Assembly (NCBI GenBank): GCA_964518595.1
Contig: CAZFHA010000004.1
Coordinates: 1 to 64,000 of the forward strand
Direction: 5' to 3'
Source of the DNA: CAZFHA01 sp964518595
Lineage (GTDB): Bacteria; Bacillota; Clostridia; Saccharofermentanales; Saccharofermentanaceae
DNA: 64,000 bases
Part shown: positions 34,320 to 42,756 of the stretch, piece after piece
Position numbering within the stretch: the stretch's first letter is position 1
How the letters are laid out: the number at the start of each line of letters is the position of its first letter
Notes under the pieces: model-generated
The model's database searches: none
Seen by the model: the letters and a program-made list of their open reading frames with translations, nothing else
Told to the model about the DNA's origin: nothing
Made by a program: the position numbers and the translations under genes

Positions 34320-34490
34320 CTCCTTATAAGTTGAACAATCTACTTTCATAATCGGCCACATAAAACTTTTACCTTTTTGGATAATCTGATGTCCTTCAGC
34401 CTCCAGGCGTTCCCTCTGACCCGAAGGGTACTTTTCATTAAGTTTACCCTTTAACTTTAAGGTACGCCACCAATGTATCAGATCATCACT
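34320..34490 (-). pseudogene. possible remnant of an MGMT-like (alkyltransferase-like) gene
   Basis: The minus-strand frame just upstream of the nitroreductase reads IHWWRTLKLKGKLNEKYPSG and then RERLEAEGHQIIQKGK. This resembles the C-terminal end of MGMT-like DNA-binding proteins, which have a WWRTLK..GxLN.KYPGG..xQ..xLEAEGHxxxQKGK pattern. The upstream part with the helix-turn-helix and any PCHR motif is missing, no start codon or ribosome binding site is seen, and the frame runs directly into the nitroreductase. The rest of the 345-base gap (to 34658) holds nothing recognisable. The family match is from memory. Confidence 0.45.
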
Positions 34491-34658
34491 ACGCTGATTG
34501 TAGCATGAATTAAGTTTTTGATGCGAAAGATTTTTCCGACAAAAATCGACAAAAAGACTGCCTTCCTGCGCAGGATAGCTATACCCTTTGCATCTAATGA
34601 CAGTCTTAATAAGTCCTCAAACTCGAATCGATTATCGTAGTTTCAAACAAGTCTATTT

Positions 34659-35072
34659 TTATTCCTTTGTCTCAGCATATTGAGCCAAAAACTCTTCTGT
34701 GGGTGCGATTATCTGAATAATATCAATTAGTATTTGATCGGGACTTTCAATTATGAAATGCCGCTGACCAAAATCTTCGCTTTTCATATCCCTTACCACT
34801 TTGATCTGAGGGTTCAAACGCATCTGGTCATAAACTTCATCCACATTATCCACTTCAAAATTTAGTATAGCCCCCTTGCAAACAGTCCGAAAAGACGCTG
34901 GAATGGTGTCATGTCGGCTATCTATCAGAGCCAATTCAAAACACTCATTTTTCTTTAAACTGACATACCAATCACTGGAAAAAGTTTCCTGGAAATGAAA
35001 GTTATCAATAAAAAACTTTGCACTTTTGCAAACATCTGCACTCATAATTACTGGGTAAAAACTGTTAAGCAC
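34659..35072 (-). CDS. VOC-superfamily (glyoxalase/bleomycin-resistance fold) protein
   Basis: A 137-residue protein with two beta-alpha-beta-beta-beta modules: FYPVIMSADVCKSAKFFIDN opens the first, and GAILNFEVDNVDEVYDQM the second, then FGQRHFIIESPDQILIDIIQ. This is a typical small VOC protein; whether it is a lyase, dioxygenase or drug binder cannot be told. The start is GTG, with GGGG ten bases upstream. It is 37 bases downstream of the AraC/GyrI regulator on the same strand and probably in its operon. Confidence 0.8.
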   Translation of the reverse strand: MLNSFYPVIMSADVCKSAKFFIDNFHFQETFSSDWYVSLKKNECFELALIDSRHDTIPASFRTVCKGAILNFEVDNVDEVYDQMRLNPQIKVVRDMKSEDFGQRHFIIESPDQILIDIIQIIAPTEEFLAQYAETKE

Positions 35073-35109
35073 AAGTATAATTCCCCTTTCTTTTGTATCA
35101 ATGCTTTAG

Positions 35110-35979
35110 CTAATTGGGTATCACTGGCAGCCATAATTCTGAGCTGTAATCCTTAGCTGTCGTATCTCCCTCGGAATAAATTTCCAAGCAGGGTAAATCT
35201 GCACTTTCATAATTTGAAGTAGGAAACCACTCGGTAAAGATTCGCTTCCACACCTCAATCATTGCCTCCGGTAGTGGCCCAAGGACCTGAAAAATTGCCC
35301 AGGTAGCCTTTGGGACGATTAGAATATCATCTGCTTTAATATCACTACTCCCATCATGAATCTTAGCTGTGGTACCAATATAGTAGTCATATCGCTCTCC
35401 ATCGTTATTAGTAGAAGCCCCGATTAGACCCTCAATCATACCGTCATTATGTGCCAAAATATGATCGACATAATCTTGTGAGAGCTCTGCCCACATGCGC
35501 GTAATATGTTCAAAATCTTCATTTCCATTGACTGTCTTCATTTTCACCTTACAGCCAAGGATGGTGAATTCTGATTTATCTTCTATTCTGTAGCGTAAAC
35601 TTTCACCTCCCTTAATAGATAATAACAATGACATTTTTGGATAAGAGAGTAAAGGAATCCCTTTACATCTTGCTTCTGTTGGCGTCATTCCTTGGACAGA
35701 TTGAAAGGCTCTGTTAAAGGCAGTGGGTGAATGATATCCATATTTCATCGCCAGATCAACAATTTTCACTTCACTGTTCTGTAATTCGAAGGTAGCCTGA
35801 GTTATCCGCCTACGCCGAACATATTCTGATAAGGTGATTCCGGAAATAAAGGAAAACATTCTGGTAAAGTGATAGGGAGAGCAGCAAACAATAGCGGCCA
35901 ATTGCACATTATCAATCTCCTCTGTTAAATGTAATTCTATATAATCAAGAGCTGCATTTACTTTATCAAACCATTCCAT
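35110..35979 (-). CDS. AraC-family regulator with GyrI-like effector domain
   Basis: A 289-residue regulator. The N-terminal AraC DNA-binding domain (residues 1-110) has two helix-turn-helix units, with VQLAAIVCCSPYHFTRMFSF in the first and IVDLAMKYGYHSPTAFNRAF in the second. The C-terminal GyrI-like domain (about 125-288) carries the WAIFQVLGPLPEAMIEVWKR pocket segment. This order is that of Rob/SoxS-like, multidrug-sensing activators. GAGGG precedes the ATG. The VOC gene downstream is a plausible target. Confidence 0.88.
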   Translation of the reverse strand: MEWFDKVNAALDYIELHLTEEIDNVQLAAIVCCSPYHFTRMFSFISGITLSEYVRRRRITQATFELQNSEVKIVDLAMKYGYHSPTAFNRAFQSVQGMTPTEARCKGIPLLSYPKMSLLLSIKGGESLRYRIEDKSEFTILGCKVKMKTVNGNEDFEHITRMWAELSQDYVDHILAHNDGMIEGLIGASTNNDGERYDYYIGTTAKIHDGSSDIKADDILIVPKATWAIFQVLGPLPEAMIEVWKRIFTEWFPTSNYESADLPCLEIYSEGDTTAKDYSSELWLPVIPN

Positions 35980-36141
35980 TGTTACCCTCTTTTCACCTGC
36001 ATTATATGTAACGAAGGACAGTTTGTCCTCTCAAAATTAGAACCAATAGGAGAGGCTAAACCTACACGGTCAACCTAAGATAATCTGCTGCTAAAAGCCT
36101 TTACCCATTTTTCGACAAAAACCAACAAAATCCCTCAACTA

Positions 36142-37152
36142 CTAAAGCGTCATTTCCTGCTCCTCTTCCCTCCTTACCCCCTCTGTCAGCACCCACTGTA
36201 AAGGAGTTTTCTCCCTGTCCCGGGAGTCCATGGACAAAAAATGGGTGCAGTGATACACCTTTATGCTTTTGGCATAGGCCGTGGGAAACATACCGGTTTC
36301 TTTTTTAAATAGAGTAGAGAAATAATAAATCGAGCTAAAGTGCAGAGCTTCAGAAATTTGAGTAATATTTAAGTGGGTAGAACGGAGCATGTCTTTGGCT
36401 TTTTCAATTTTTAGCCGATTAAAGTATTCAATCACCGTTAAGTTTGTAGCTTCTTTAAAGGCTTTAGAAAGAGTACTTTTAGAGCAGCTAAGATATTGAC
36501 ATAGGTGAGGCAAGTGAATCCTTGATTCTACTCGCTCCTGCAAGTAGTTTTTCGCCGACTGTACCAATTGACGATTACGATTTTGAGATAAGCTGCTTTG
36601 ATTTAATGCATTATTGCTTACCTCTGAAAGTTGCTGCTGACTTTCCCGAATCATTTCTAATAGAAAAATCTCCAGGTAATTGATGAGCAAATGTTCATAA
36701 TAAGTTGGATAACCGTCTTTTTTCACAAGATAAAGGGTCTGACTATTATCTACAATGCTTGAAAAGACCGTGCCACAATAGGCCAAGAGTTGTGCCAATA
36801 AATGTTGTAGTTGACTATGTAGAAGAATTTTCGCCTGATGTAAATAACCATACAAAGGGTTGTCGCCCATGAAAGAACCAATGCAGATCGACGTGGCCTG
36901 CTTGCTATGGCAAGCATGGCAGTGGAATTCATCGGGCATATGAAAATAAATCTCACCTTTGCGAAGAACAAAACTACCGCTCTGTGTCTCCACATACAGC
37001 TCGCCTTGATCCACATAGACAAATTCCCAAAAATGGTGCTTTTCTCCCGGAGTGGAAAAACCCTTCTCTAAATCACAGTAAAACAAACTGACAATTTTGT
37101 TCACTGAAATCACGCGCTGCAGATGATTTTGTAGATAGGCCTTGTCATTCAT
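36142..37152 (-). CDS. AraC-family regulator with cupin-type sensor domain
   Basis: A 336-residue regulator from the ATG at 37152, chosen for GGGAGGG eight bases upstream; the frame extends to 37206. The N-terminal cupin (AraC_binding) shows HHFWEFVYVDQGELYVETQ, then LRKGEIYFHMPDEFHCHAC. The C-terminal AraC domain (about 225-325) has the two helix-turn-helix units, including ITQISEALHFSSIYYFSTLF. It is divergent from the deacetylase/ABC/ROK operon at 37360 and is the obvious candidate to control it in response to a sugar. Confidence 0.9.
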   Translation of the reverse strand: MNDKAYLQNHLQRVISVNKIVSLFYCDLEKGFSTPGEKHHFWEFVYVDQGELYVETQSGSFVLRKGEIYFHMPDEFHCHACHSKQATSICIGSFMGDNPLYGYLHQAKILLHSQLQHLLAQLLAYCGTVFSSIVDNSQTLYLVKKDGYPTYYEHLLINYLEIFLLEMIRESQQQLSEVSNNALNQSSLSQNRNRQLVQSAKNYLQERVESRIHLPHLCQYLSCSKSTLSKAFKEATNLTVIEYFNRLKIEKAKDMLRSTHLNITQISEALHFSSIYYFSTLFKKETGMFPTAYAKSIKVYHCTHFLSMDSRDREKTPLQWVLTEGVRREEEQEMTL

Positions 37153-37359
37153 ATCATTATCCCTCCCAAATTGGCAATTTTGGACAATACTATAAAAACT
37201 AGACATTATTCTATATATACGCCTCTGCGGTTTTATATTAGCATAACATCAAAATAAAAATTCCCATATGAGCAACAAAATCTAACAAGCACAGAATTTT
37301 CCATGGCGAAAATCACTTCACCGACCCTAACGTAAGTAAAGACAGAAAGAAGGGCCTAT

Positions 37360-38061
37360 ATGATTGTATTAGCCTTAGCCGCACATCCGGATGATGTTGA
37401 AATGACTTGTTCCGGCACCTTGTCAAAGTGTAAAAAGAGAGGAGATGATGTTTATATTGTTCATGCCTGTGTGGGAGATAAGGGTGGTTACTCCACCTCA
37501 CCGGAAAAGTTAAAAGCCCTTCGCGAACAAGAGAGTGAGGCTTCTGGTAGAATTATTGATGCTCAAGTGATACATCTAGGTTTTTCTGATGCAGAACTAG
37601 AATACTCGCCAAGCAACTTGGATATTTTTATAAAGGTCATTCGAAAAGTCAATCCAGATATGATTATTACTCATGTCCCTGATGATTATCATATTGATCA
37701 TAAAGCTGTAAGTCATTTGGTTATTGATGCTAGTTTTTTGGTAACTGTACCCTTAGTCTGTCCTGACGTCAAAGCCATGTCCAAGGTGCCCCAAATTTAT
37801 TTTATGGAGCCCTACACGGGTTTCCCCTTCTCTCCTCAAGAGTTTGTAGATATCACGGAAGAGTTAGAAGACAAAATAGCTATGATGGATTGCCACCAAA
37901 GTCAGGTTAGCTGGCTTAAAGAACATGATCAATTAGATATTCAAGACTATATTATCACCAGTGCAAAATACCGAGGCTTTCAATGTGGGAGCAAGTATGC
38001 CGAAGCTTTTATTCGCTATCAAGCCGCACTACGAAACATTCCTGCTAGATTATTACCTTAG
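37360..38061 (+). CDS. PIG-L/LmbE-family deacetylase
   Basis: A 233-residue zinc-dependent deacetylase of the LmbE/PIG-L family. The N-terminal AHPDDVE motif (residues 8-14) and the HIDHKAV segment near residue 110 give the metal ligands and catalytic Asp. Members remove an N-acetyl group from GlcNAc-containing compounds (GlcNAc-PI, mycothiol and bacillithiol precursors, chitobiose-type sugars). AAGAAGGG precedes the ATG. As first gene of a sugar-import operon, it probably deacetylates an imported amino sugar or glycoside; that is inference. Confidence 0.9.
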   Translation: MIVLALAAHPDDVEMTCSGTLSKCKKRGDDVYIVHACVGDKGGYSTSPEKLKALREQESEASGRIIDAQVIHLGFSDAELEYSPSNLDIFIKVIRKVNPDMIITHVPDDYHIDHKAVSHLVIDASFLVTVPLVCPDVKAMSKVPQIYFMEPYTGFPFSPQEFVDITEELEDKIAMMDCHQSQVSWLKEHDQLDIQDYIITSAKYRGFQCGSKYAEAFIRYQAALRNIPARLLP

Positions 38062-38127
38062 AATCAGAGTTAAAGCCCAAATCCTCAAAATATCCAGCTT
38101 TTATACGTTAACAAAGGAGGTCTTGAT

Positions 38128-39117
38128 ATGAAGCAACCGGAGGCAACCAGTAAAGCCTTATCCTTAAAAAAAGTCAGTCGGGGATTCTCAGCCTTTTCCA
38201 AAGACTATGCTGTAGTCATAGCTATCTTTCTTATGGGTGCTGTCTTCGCCCTCGCGTCGCCCTATTTTTTAACGGGGCAAAATCTCAAAAATATTCTCTT
38301 ACAGTCTTCAGCGCTAGCTATTGTAGCCATTGGTCAGGGACTTATTTTGATTATTGGACAATTTGATTTGTCATTAGGTCAAAACGTCTGCTTTACTAGT
38401 GCCGTAGCCGCTTATCTAATGAAAATAGCCGGGGTGAACACCTGGGTAGCCATTCTGGTCGCACTAGGCTTAGGTGCTCTAGTAGGTTTAACCAATGGTA
38501 TTCTCTTTGCCTACTTTGGTTTACCCGCCTTTATCGCCACCCTGGGCTTACAAATGGTAGCTCGCAGCTTGGCTAAAATTATCACCAATGCCACCCCTAT
38601 CTCTAAGCTACCTAAAGACATTGCTTTTCTGGGCCGCGGTTATTTAGGAATCATACCCATTTGTGTACTAATCATGTTAGCCCTCTACGCCCTCTTCCAA
38701 TTTATCTCTCGCCGCACCAAGTATGGTCGCAATATCTACGCTGTAGGGGGCGGCCGAGAAGCAGCATTTTTCGCCGGTATTCCCACGAAATTTTATTACT
38801 GTATTACCTTTACCTTAGGCGGTCTACTAGCAGCCTTTGGGGGAATAATTCTGATGTCTCGTCTGGATAGCGTCTCTTTGACTAATGGAAATCAATATGA
38901 ATTTGACTCTATTATTGCTTGTGTTATTGGCGGTATCAGCCTCACCGGTGGCAAAGGAAAAATCATTGGCGCTCTTTTTGGCACAATCTTTCTTGTGCTC
39001 TTTTTCAATGGTATGTCCATGATGAATATTGATCCTTTTTATCAGGATGCCATTAAGGGTGGCGTACTAATCATAGCCATTATGCTGGATGTCTTCCGAA
39101 ACAAGCGTAAGTACTAA
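38128..39117 (+). CDS. CUT2-type sugar ABC transporter permease (RbsC-like)
   Basis: A 329-residue permease with about nine hydrophobic segments. GQGLILIIGQFDLSLGQNV and the later VIGGISLTGGKGKIIGALFG are hallmarks of the RbsC/XylH/AraH family. GGAGG precedes the ATG. It is encoded with the matching ATPase and binding protein, 66 bases after the deacetylase gene, so it belongs to a CUT2 importer that takes in monosaccharides or close derivatives. Confidence 0.93.
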   Translation: MKQPEATSKALSLKKVSRGFSAFSKDYAVVIAIFLMGAVFALASPYFLTGQNLKNILLQSSALAIVAIGQGLILIIGQFDLSLGQNVCFTSAVAAYLMKIAGVNTWVAILVALGLGALVGLTNGILFAYFGLPAFIATLGLQMVARSLAKIITNATPISKLPKDIAFLGRGYLGIIPICVLIMLALYALFQFISRRTKYGRNIYAVGGGREAAFFAGIPTKFYYCITFTLGGLLAAFGGIILMSRLDSVSLTNGNQYEFDSIIACVIGGISLTGGKGKIIGALFGTIFLVLFFNGMSMMNIDPFYQDAIKGGVLIIAIMLDVFRNKRKY

Positions 39118-39136
39118 GCTGAGGAGGTGAATACAA

Positions 39137-40615
39137 GTGGAAGATTATATACTCTCCTTTCGCCAAGTGAGTAAAGTATTTCCTGGGGTAAAAGCACTGG
39201 ATAATGTGAGTTTTGACATCAAACGAGGACAGATTCATGCCCTCATGGGAGAAAATGGTGCGGGAAAATCTACCTTGATTAAAATTCTTGCAGGTATTAA
39301 CACCCTATACGAAGGACAAGTCCTCATGGAAAACCAGCCGGTACATTTTAGTAATCCCAGCCAAGCCCAAAAAATGGGCATCAGTGTAGTGCATCAAGAA
39401 ATTAAACTGGCGGAAACCTTATCGGTTACAGAAAATATTTTTCTTGGCAATATGCTCTACAAAAACGGTCTGGTTGACTGGAAAGGAATGGAGCGCGAAG
39501 CTAAAAAAATGCTCAGCAACCTGGGTATGGACATTGATAGTAAAGAAATAGTGGATAACTTGACCTTGGCGAAAAAGCAGATTGTTGAAATCTGCCGAGC
39601 CATTCGTCAGGACTGTAAAATCCTTATTATGGACGAACCTTCTGCTACACTCACAGACAAAGAGCTGGCTATACTTTTCAAAATCATGCAGCAGCTCGTA
39701 AGCTCCGGTATAACTATCATTTATATTTCTCACCGCATGGAGGAAATTTTTCACCTCTCTCACAGTATCACCATACTGCGGGACGGAAAACATATTGCCA
39801 CTATACCCACGAAAGACTGCCATCGTCAGAAACTTATACAACTCATGGTGGGCAGATCCCTAGAGAGCGAATATCCTAAGCAAATCATTCCCTTGGGCGA
39901 GGTAATTTTACGCTGCGAAAGGCTCAGCCGCAAGCCTAATTTTTCCGAGATTGACTTTACCTTGAAAAGAGGTGAAATACTCGGCTTCTCTGGACTGGTA
40001 GGAGCCGGACGAACAGAAGTCATGCGTAGCCTATTGGGTATTGATCCTTTGGACAGTGGAGAAATCCTTCTGGGGAATAAGAAAATCCAACATCATAACT
40101 TTAAGCAAGCTATCAACAATGGTTTTGGACTGATTCCTGAAGATCGAAAAGTCCAAGGTCTAGTGCAAATTGCTAAGTTAAAAGAAAACATTTGCTTAGT
40201 CAGCCTAAAGAAAATTATTAAACGCGCTATTTTGCGCCCCTCTTTAGAGGCCAAATATGCCCATGACTATGTGAAAAAGCTAAGTATTGCTACCCCAGAC
40301 ATTGATACCCAAGTGCAGTATTTAAGCGGTGGCAACCAGCAAAAAGTAGTTATCGCCAAATGGCTCATGGAGGACAGCAACATTATCATTATGGATGAGC
40401 CTACTCGTGGTATTGACGTAGGAGCCAAAACGGAGATTTATAAACTCATGGGGGACCTAGTTCAGAATGGCAAATCCATCATCATGATTTCTTCCGAACT
40501 ACCAGAAATCTTAGGCATGTGCGACCGCATTGTAGTCATGCACGAAGGCAGAAAAGTCGGAGAACTAAGCAGCGCAGAAGCAACCCAGGAAAAAATAATG
40601 GCCCTTTGTGTATAA
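39137..40615 (+). CDS. CUT2-type sugar ABC transporter ATPase (RbsA-like)
   Basis: A 492-residue double ATPase. The first domain has Walker A GENGAGKST near residue 38, VVHQE and Walker B ILIMDEPSATL. The second has the degenerate Walker A GLVGAGRTE and an intact LSGGNQQK signature with IIIMDEPTRGID, the usual RbsA/MglA asymmetry. The start is GTG, eight bases after GAGGAGGTGA. It lies between its permease and binding-protein genes. Confidence 0.95.
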   Translation: MEDYILSFRQVSKVFPGVKALDNVSFDIKRGQIHALMGENGAGKSTLIKILAGINTLYEGQVLMENQPVHFSNPSQAQKMGISVVHQEIKLAETLSVTENIFLGNMLYKNGLVDWKGMEREAKKMLSNLGMDIDSKEIVDNLTLAKKQIVEICRAIRQDCKILIMDEPSATLTDKELAILFKIMQQLVSSGITIIYISHRMEEIFHLSHSITILRDGKHIATIPTKDCHRQKLIQLMVGRSLESEYPKQIIPLGEVILRCERLSRKPNFSEIDFTLKRGEILGFSGLVGAGRTEVMRSLLGIDPLDSGEILLGNKKIQHHNFKQAINNGFGLIPEDRKVQGLVQIAKLKENICLVSLKKIIKRAILRPSLEAKYAHDYVKKLSIATPDIDTQVQYLSGGNQQKVVIAKWLMEDSNIIIMDEPTRGIDVGAKTEIYKLMGDLVQNGKSIIMISSELPEILGMCDRIVVMHEGRKVGELSSAEATQEKIMALCV

Positions 40616-40658
40616 CAGACCAGACATCTGTTAGAAATAAAAAGAAAGAGGTATATCT

Positions 40659-41672
40659 ATGAAAAAGCTTGGACTCTTTATCCTTACCGCTCTATTGGCT
40701 TGTACCCTTTTGGCAGGGTGTAGTCCTACCATCGAGGAACAGACAACTACAACGGCGGCTTCTAAAACGGCAGCAAAAACAGATGACTCTTTCCCCTCTG
40801 TAAAGGGTGAACAAACCATCAAAGTTGGCGTATCCTTGCTCTACAAGGGAGACGAATGGCTGGCTGCCATGGCGGACGAGTTCACCACTCAAGGACAAAG
40901 TTTAGGTTATGAAGTAAACATCCAGGACGGCAATCTTGATAATGAAAAACAAATGCAGCAAGTTGAAAACTTCATCACCCAAAACTATGATGTAATTGTA
41001 ATCTCTGCCGCCGATGCAGAAGGAATTATTCCCGCAGTTGAAAAAGCTGCTGCCGCAGGCATTCCCGTGATCGCCGTCGACACCCCTATCAATCACGAAG
41101 GAGTAGCTACCACCGTGGCTTGGGACAACTACGAAACCGGAGTAAAACTGGGAGAATATGTCAAAACCTATGTTCAAGCAAATTACCCTACCGGTCAAGA
41201 TCTTAACATGGTCATTATCAATGCCCCCAGCTATCCTCATCTGGTCAAAAGAGATGAAGGCTTTCTTAGCGTTATAAATCAAATCCCCCAAATCAAAATC
41301 ATCGCTACCCAAGATGCTAACGGCAGTCGTGAAACAGCGGCCAATATCATCAATAACAACATTGCCAAAGGTATTGATCTGATCTACGGTGTAGTAGACA
41401 ATCACGCTTGGGGTGCTGTCACAGCTTTAGAGGAAGCCGGAGCTGAAAAGTGCTCGGTATTTTCGTGCGGTGGTTACGGTGAAGAGCCTTTTACAGCACT
41501 GAAAAGCAACCACCCCTACTATCGTGCTCTAATTGTCGTTCCCCCTCAATCGGTAGTAGAAAAAACCTACGAAGCCTTAGGTAAAGTTTTAAAAGGTGAA
41601 CCAATTGATAAAGTAACGAATGCAGACTTTGGACTGGCAGATGCAGAAAACGTAGCAGAATTTGCCAAATAG
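40659..41672 (+). CDS. CUT2-type sugar-binding lipoprotein (RbsB-like)
   Basis: A 337-residue binding protein of the periplasmic-binding type I fold. The signal peptide ends in LLAGC (lipobox Cys about 21), followed by a Thr/Ala-rich linker. The mature protein has IKVGVSLLYKGDEWLAAMAD, the IISAADAEGI-like hinge segment and an IPVIAVDTPI strand typical of ribose/galactose/AI-2 binders. The ligand is not determined. An AAGAGG site precedes the ATG. The gene is followed by a weak terminator-like hairpin and the ROK kinase. Confidence 0.93.
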   Translation: MKKLGLFILTALLACTLLAGCSPTIEEQTTTTAASKTAAKTDDSFPSVKGEQTIKVGVSLLYKGDEWLAAMADEFTTQGQSLGYEVNIQDGNLDNEKQMQQVENFITQNYDVIVISAADAEGIIPAVEKAAAAGIPVIAVDTPINHEGVATTVAWDNYETGVKLGEYVKTYVQANYPTGQDLNMVIINAPSYPHLVKRDEGFLSVINQIPQIKIIATQDANGSRETAANIINNNIAKGIDLIYGVVDNHAWGAVTALEEAGAEKCSVFSCGGYGEEPFTALKSNHPYYRALIVVPPQSVVEKTYEALGKVLKGEPIDKVTNADFGLADAENVAEFAK

Positions 41673-41696
41673 AAGCAGAGGTAATACGTGTTAAGC

Positions 41697-41728
41697 AAAG
41701 GGCACTGTTCTAAAAGCGGTGCCCTCTT
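41697..41728 (+). terminator. hairpin between the sugar-binding protein and ROK kinase genes
   Basis: A GGGCAC / GTGCCC stem with A and T flanks (AAAG..., ...TCTTTC) lies 25 bases after the binding-protein stop. It is likely to reduce, rather than abolish, read-through into the kinase gene, since no separate promoter is evident. Confidence 0.55.
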
Positions 41729-41753
41729 TCATTCAATGAGAAAGGAAACAAAC

Positions 41754-42716
41754 ATGTCCTACTACATCGCCATCGACCTTGGCGGAACAAATGCCGCCGC
41801 TGCTGTAGTTGATTCTCAAGGCCAAATTCTGAATCAAACCAGCCATCCAACTCATCTCTTAGGCCAGGGAATAGATCTCTGCTTCGGATTAGCTCAAGCT
41901 GCCACCGACACCCTATTAGGAGCGGAGCTGAACTGGCAGGAAATCGAAAGCATTGGTATCGGTATTCCCGGTCGCGTACATCAGAAGAGCCATTACATTC
42001 ATTTTGCCAATAATCTGCCCTTAGAAAATCTTCGCTTAGATCTGGAACTGGAAAAACTACTGAATAAAAAAGTCTATCTCGGCAACGATGGTGATGCCGC
42101 CGCTCTCGGAGAGGCGATGTTCGGTGCAGGTCAAAAGGCAAATAGCCTACTCGTGGTCACCTTGGGCACAGGGGTAGGCGGTGGCTTTATCCTTGATGGC
42201 AAAATTTTTGCCGGTGCTAATGGTATGGGCAACGAAATTGGTCACATGGGTATAGTCAAAAACGGGCGGCATTGTAGCTGCGGACGCTGCGGCTGCCTAG
42301 AAGCCTATGCCTCGGCCACCGCACTAATTGAGAGCACCCGCGAAGCCATGACTGCTCACCCCCATTCTCAATTGTGGCACTATGCCACCTCCTTAGACAA
42401 GGTCAATGGACAGACGGCCTTTCTTGCCCAAAAGCAGCAAGATCCAGTAGCAGAGGCACTAATCCAAGACTATACCGAAGCCTTAGCCTATGGGCTTTCC
42501 AATCTGATTAATCTGTATGCACCAGAAGTAATTTCTCTGGGTGGAGGACTTAGCCAAGAAGGTCAAAACTTATTAGATCAAGTCACGGATAAAATAAGTC
42601 AAAATCTATCTCAAGGTGTACCGCTTCCAACTTTGACCTGTGCCAGCTTAGGCAATAACGCCGGACTTATTGGCGCTGCCTGTTTAGCCGGTTTAGTGGG
42701 CATGGATGCTCTTTGA
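41754..42716 (+). CDS. ROK-family sugar kinase
   Basis: A 320-residue ROK protein from the ATG at 41754 (AAAGGA upstream). It has the phosphate-1 motif AIDLGGTNAAAAVV, GIGIPGRVH, the catalytic Asp in GNDGDAAALGEA, LGTGVGGGFI, and the zinc motif CSCGRCGCLE with the preceding GNEIGHMGI. There is no N-terminal DNA-binding domain, so it is an enzyme, not an Nag-type repressor. It probably phosphorylates the sugar brought in by the preceding ABC transporter and freed by the deacetylase. Confidence 0.92.
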   Translation: MSYYIAIDLGGTNAAAAVVDSQGQILNQTSHPTHLLGQGIDLCFGLAQAATDTLLGAELNWQEIESIGIGIPGRVHQKSHYIHFANNLPLENLRLDLELEKLLNKKVYLGNDGDAAALGEAMFGAGQKANSLLVVTLGTGVGGGFILDGKIFAGANGMGNEIGHMGIVKNGRHCSCGRCGCLEAYASATALIESTREAMTAHPHSQLWHYATSLDKVNGQTAFLAQKQQDPVAEALIQDYTEALAYGLSNLINLYAPEVISLGGGLSQEGQNLLDQVTDKISQNLSQGVPLPTLTCASLGNNAGLIGAACLAGLVGMDAL

Positions 42717-42756
42717 AAGAGTCGGAACCATTACCTTAACCCTTCCCACTTCTAAG

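Noticed and set aside
41710..42141. 143-codon minus-strand frame inside the ROK kinase gene
   Set aside because: Antisense shadow of a conserved enzyme; no ribosome binding site or domain.
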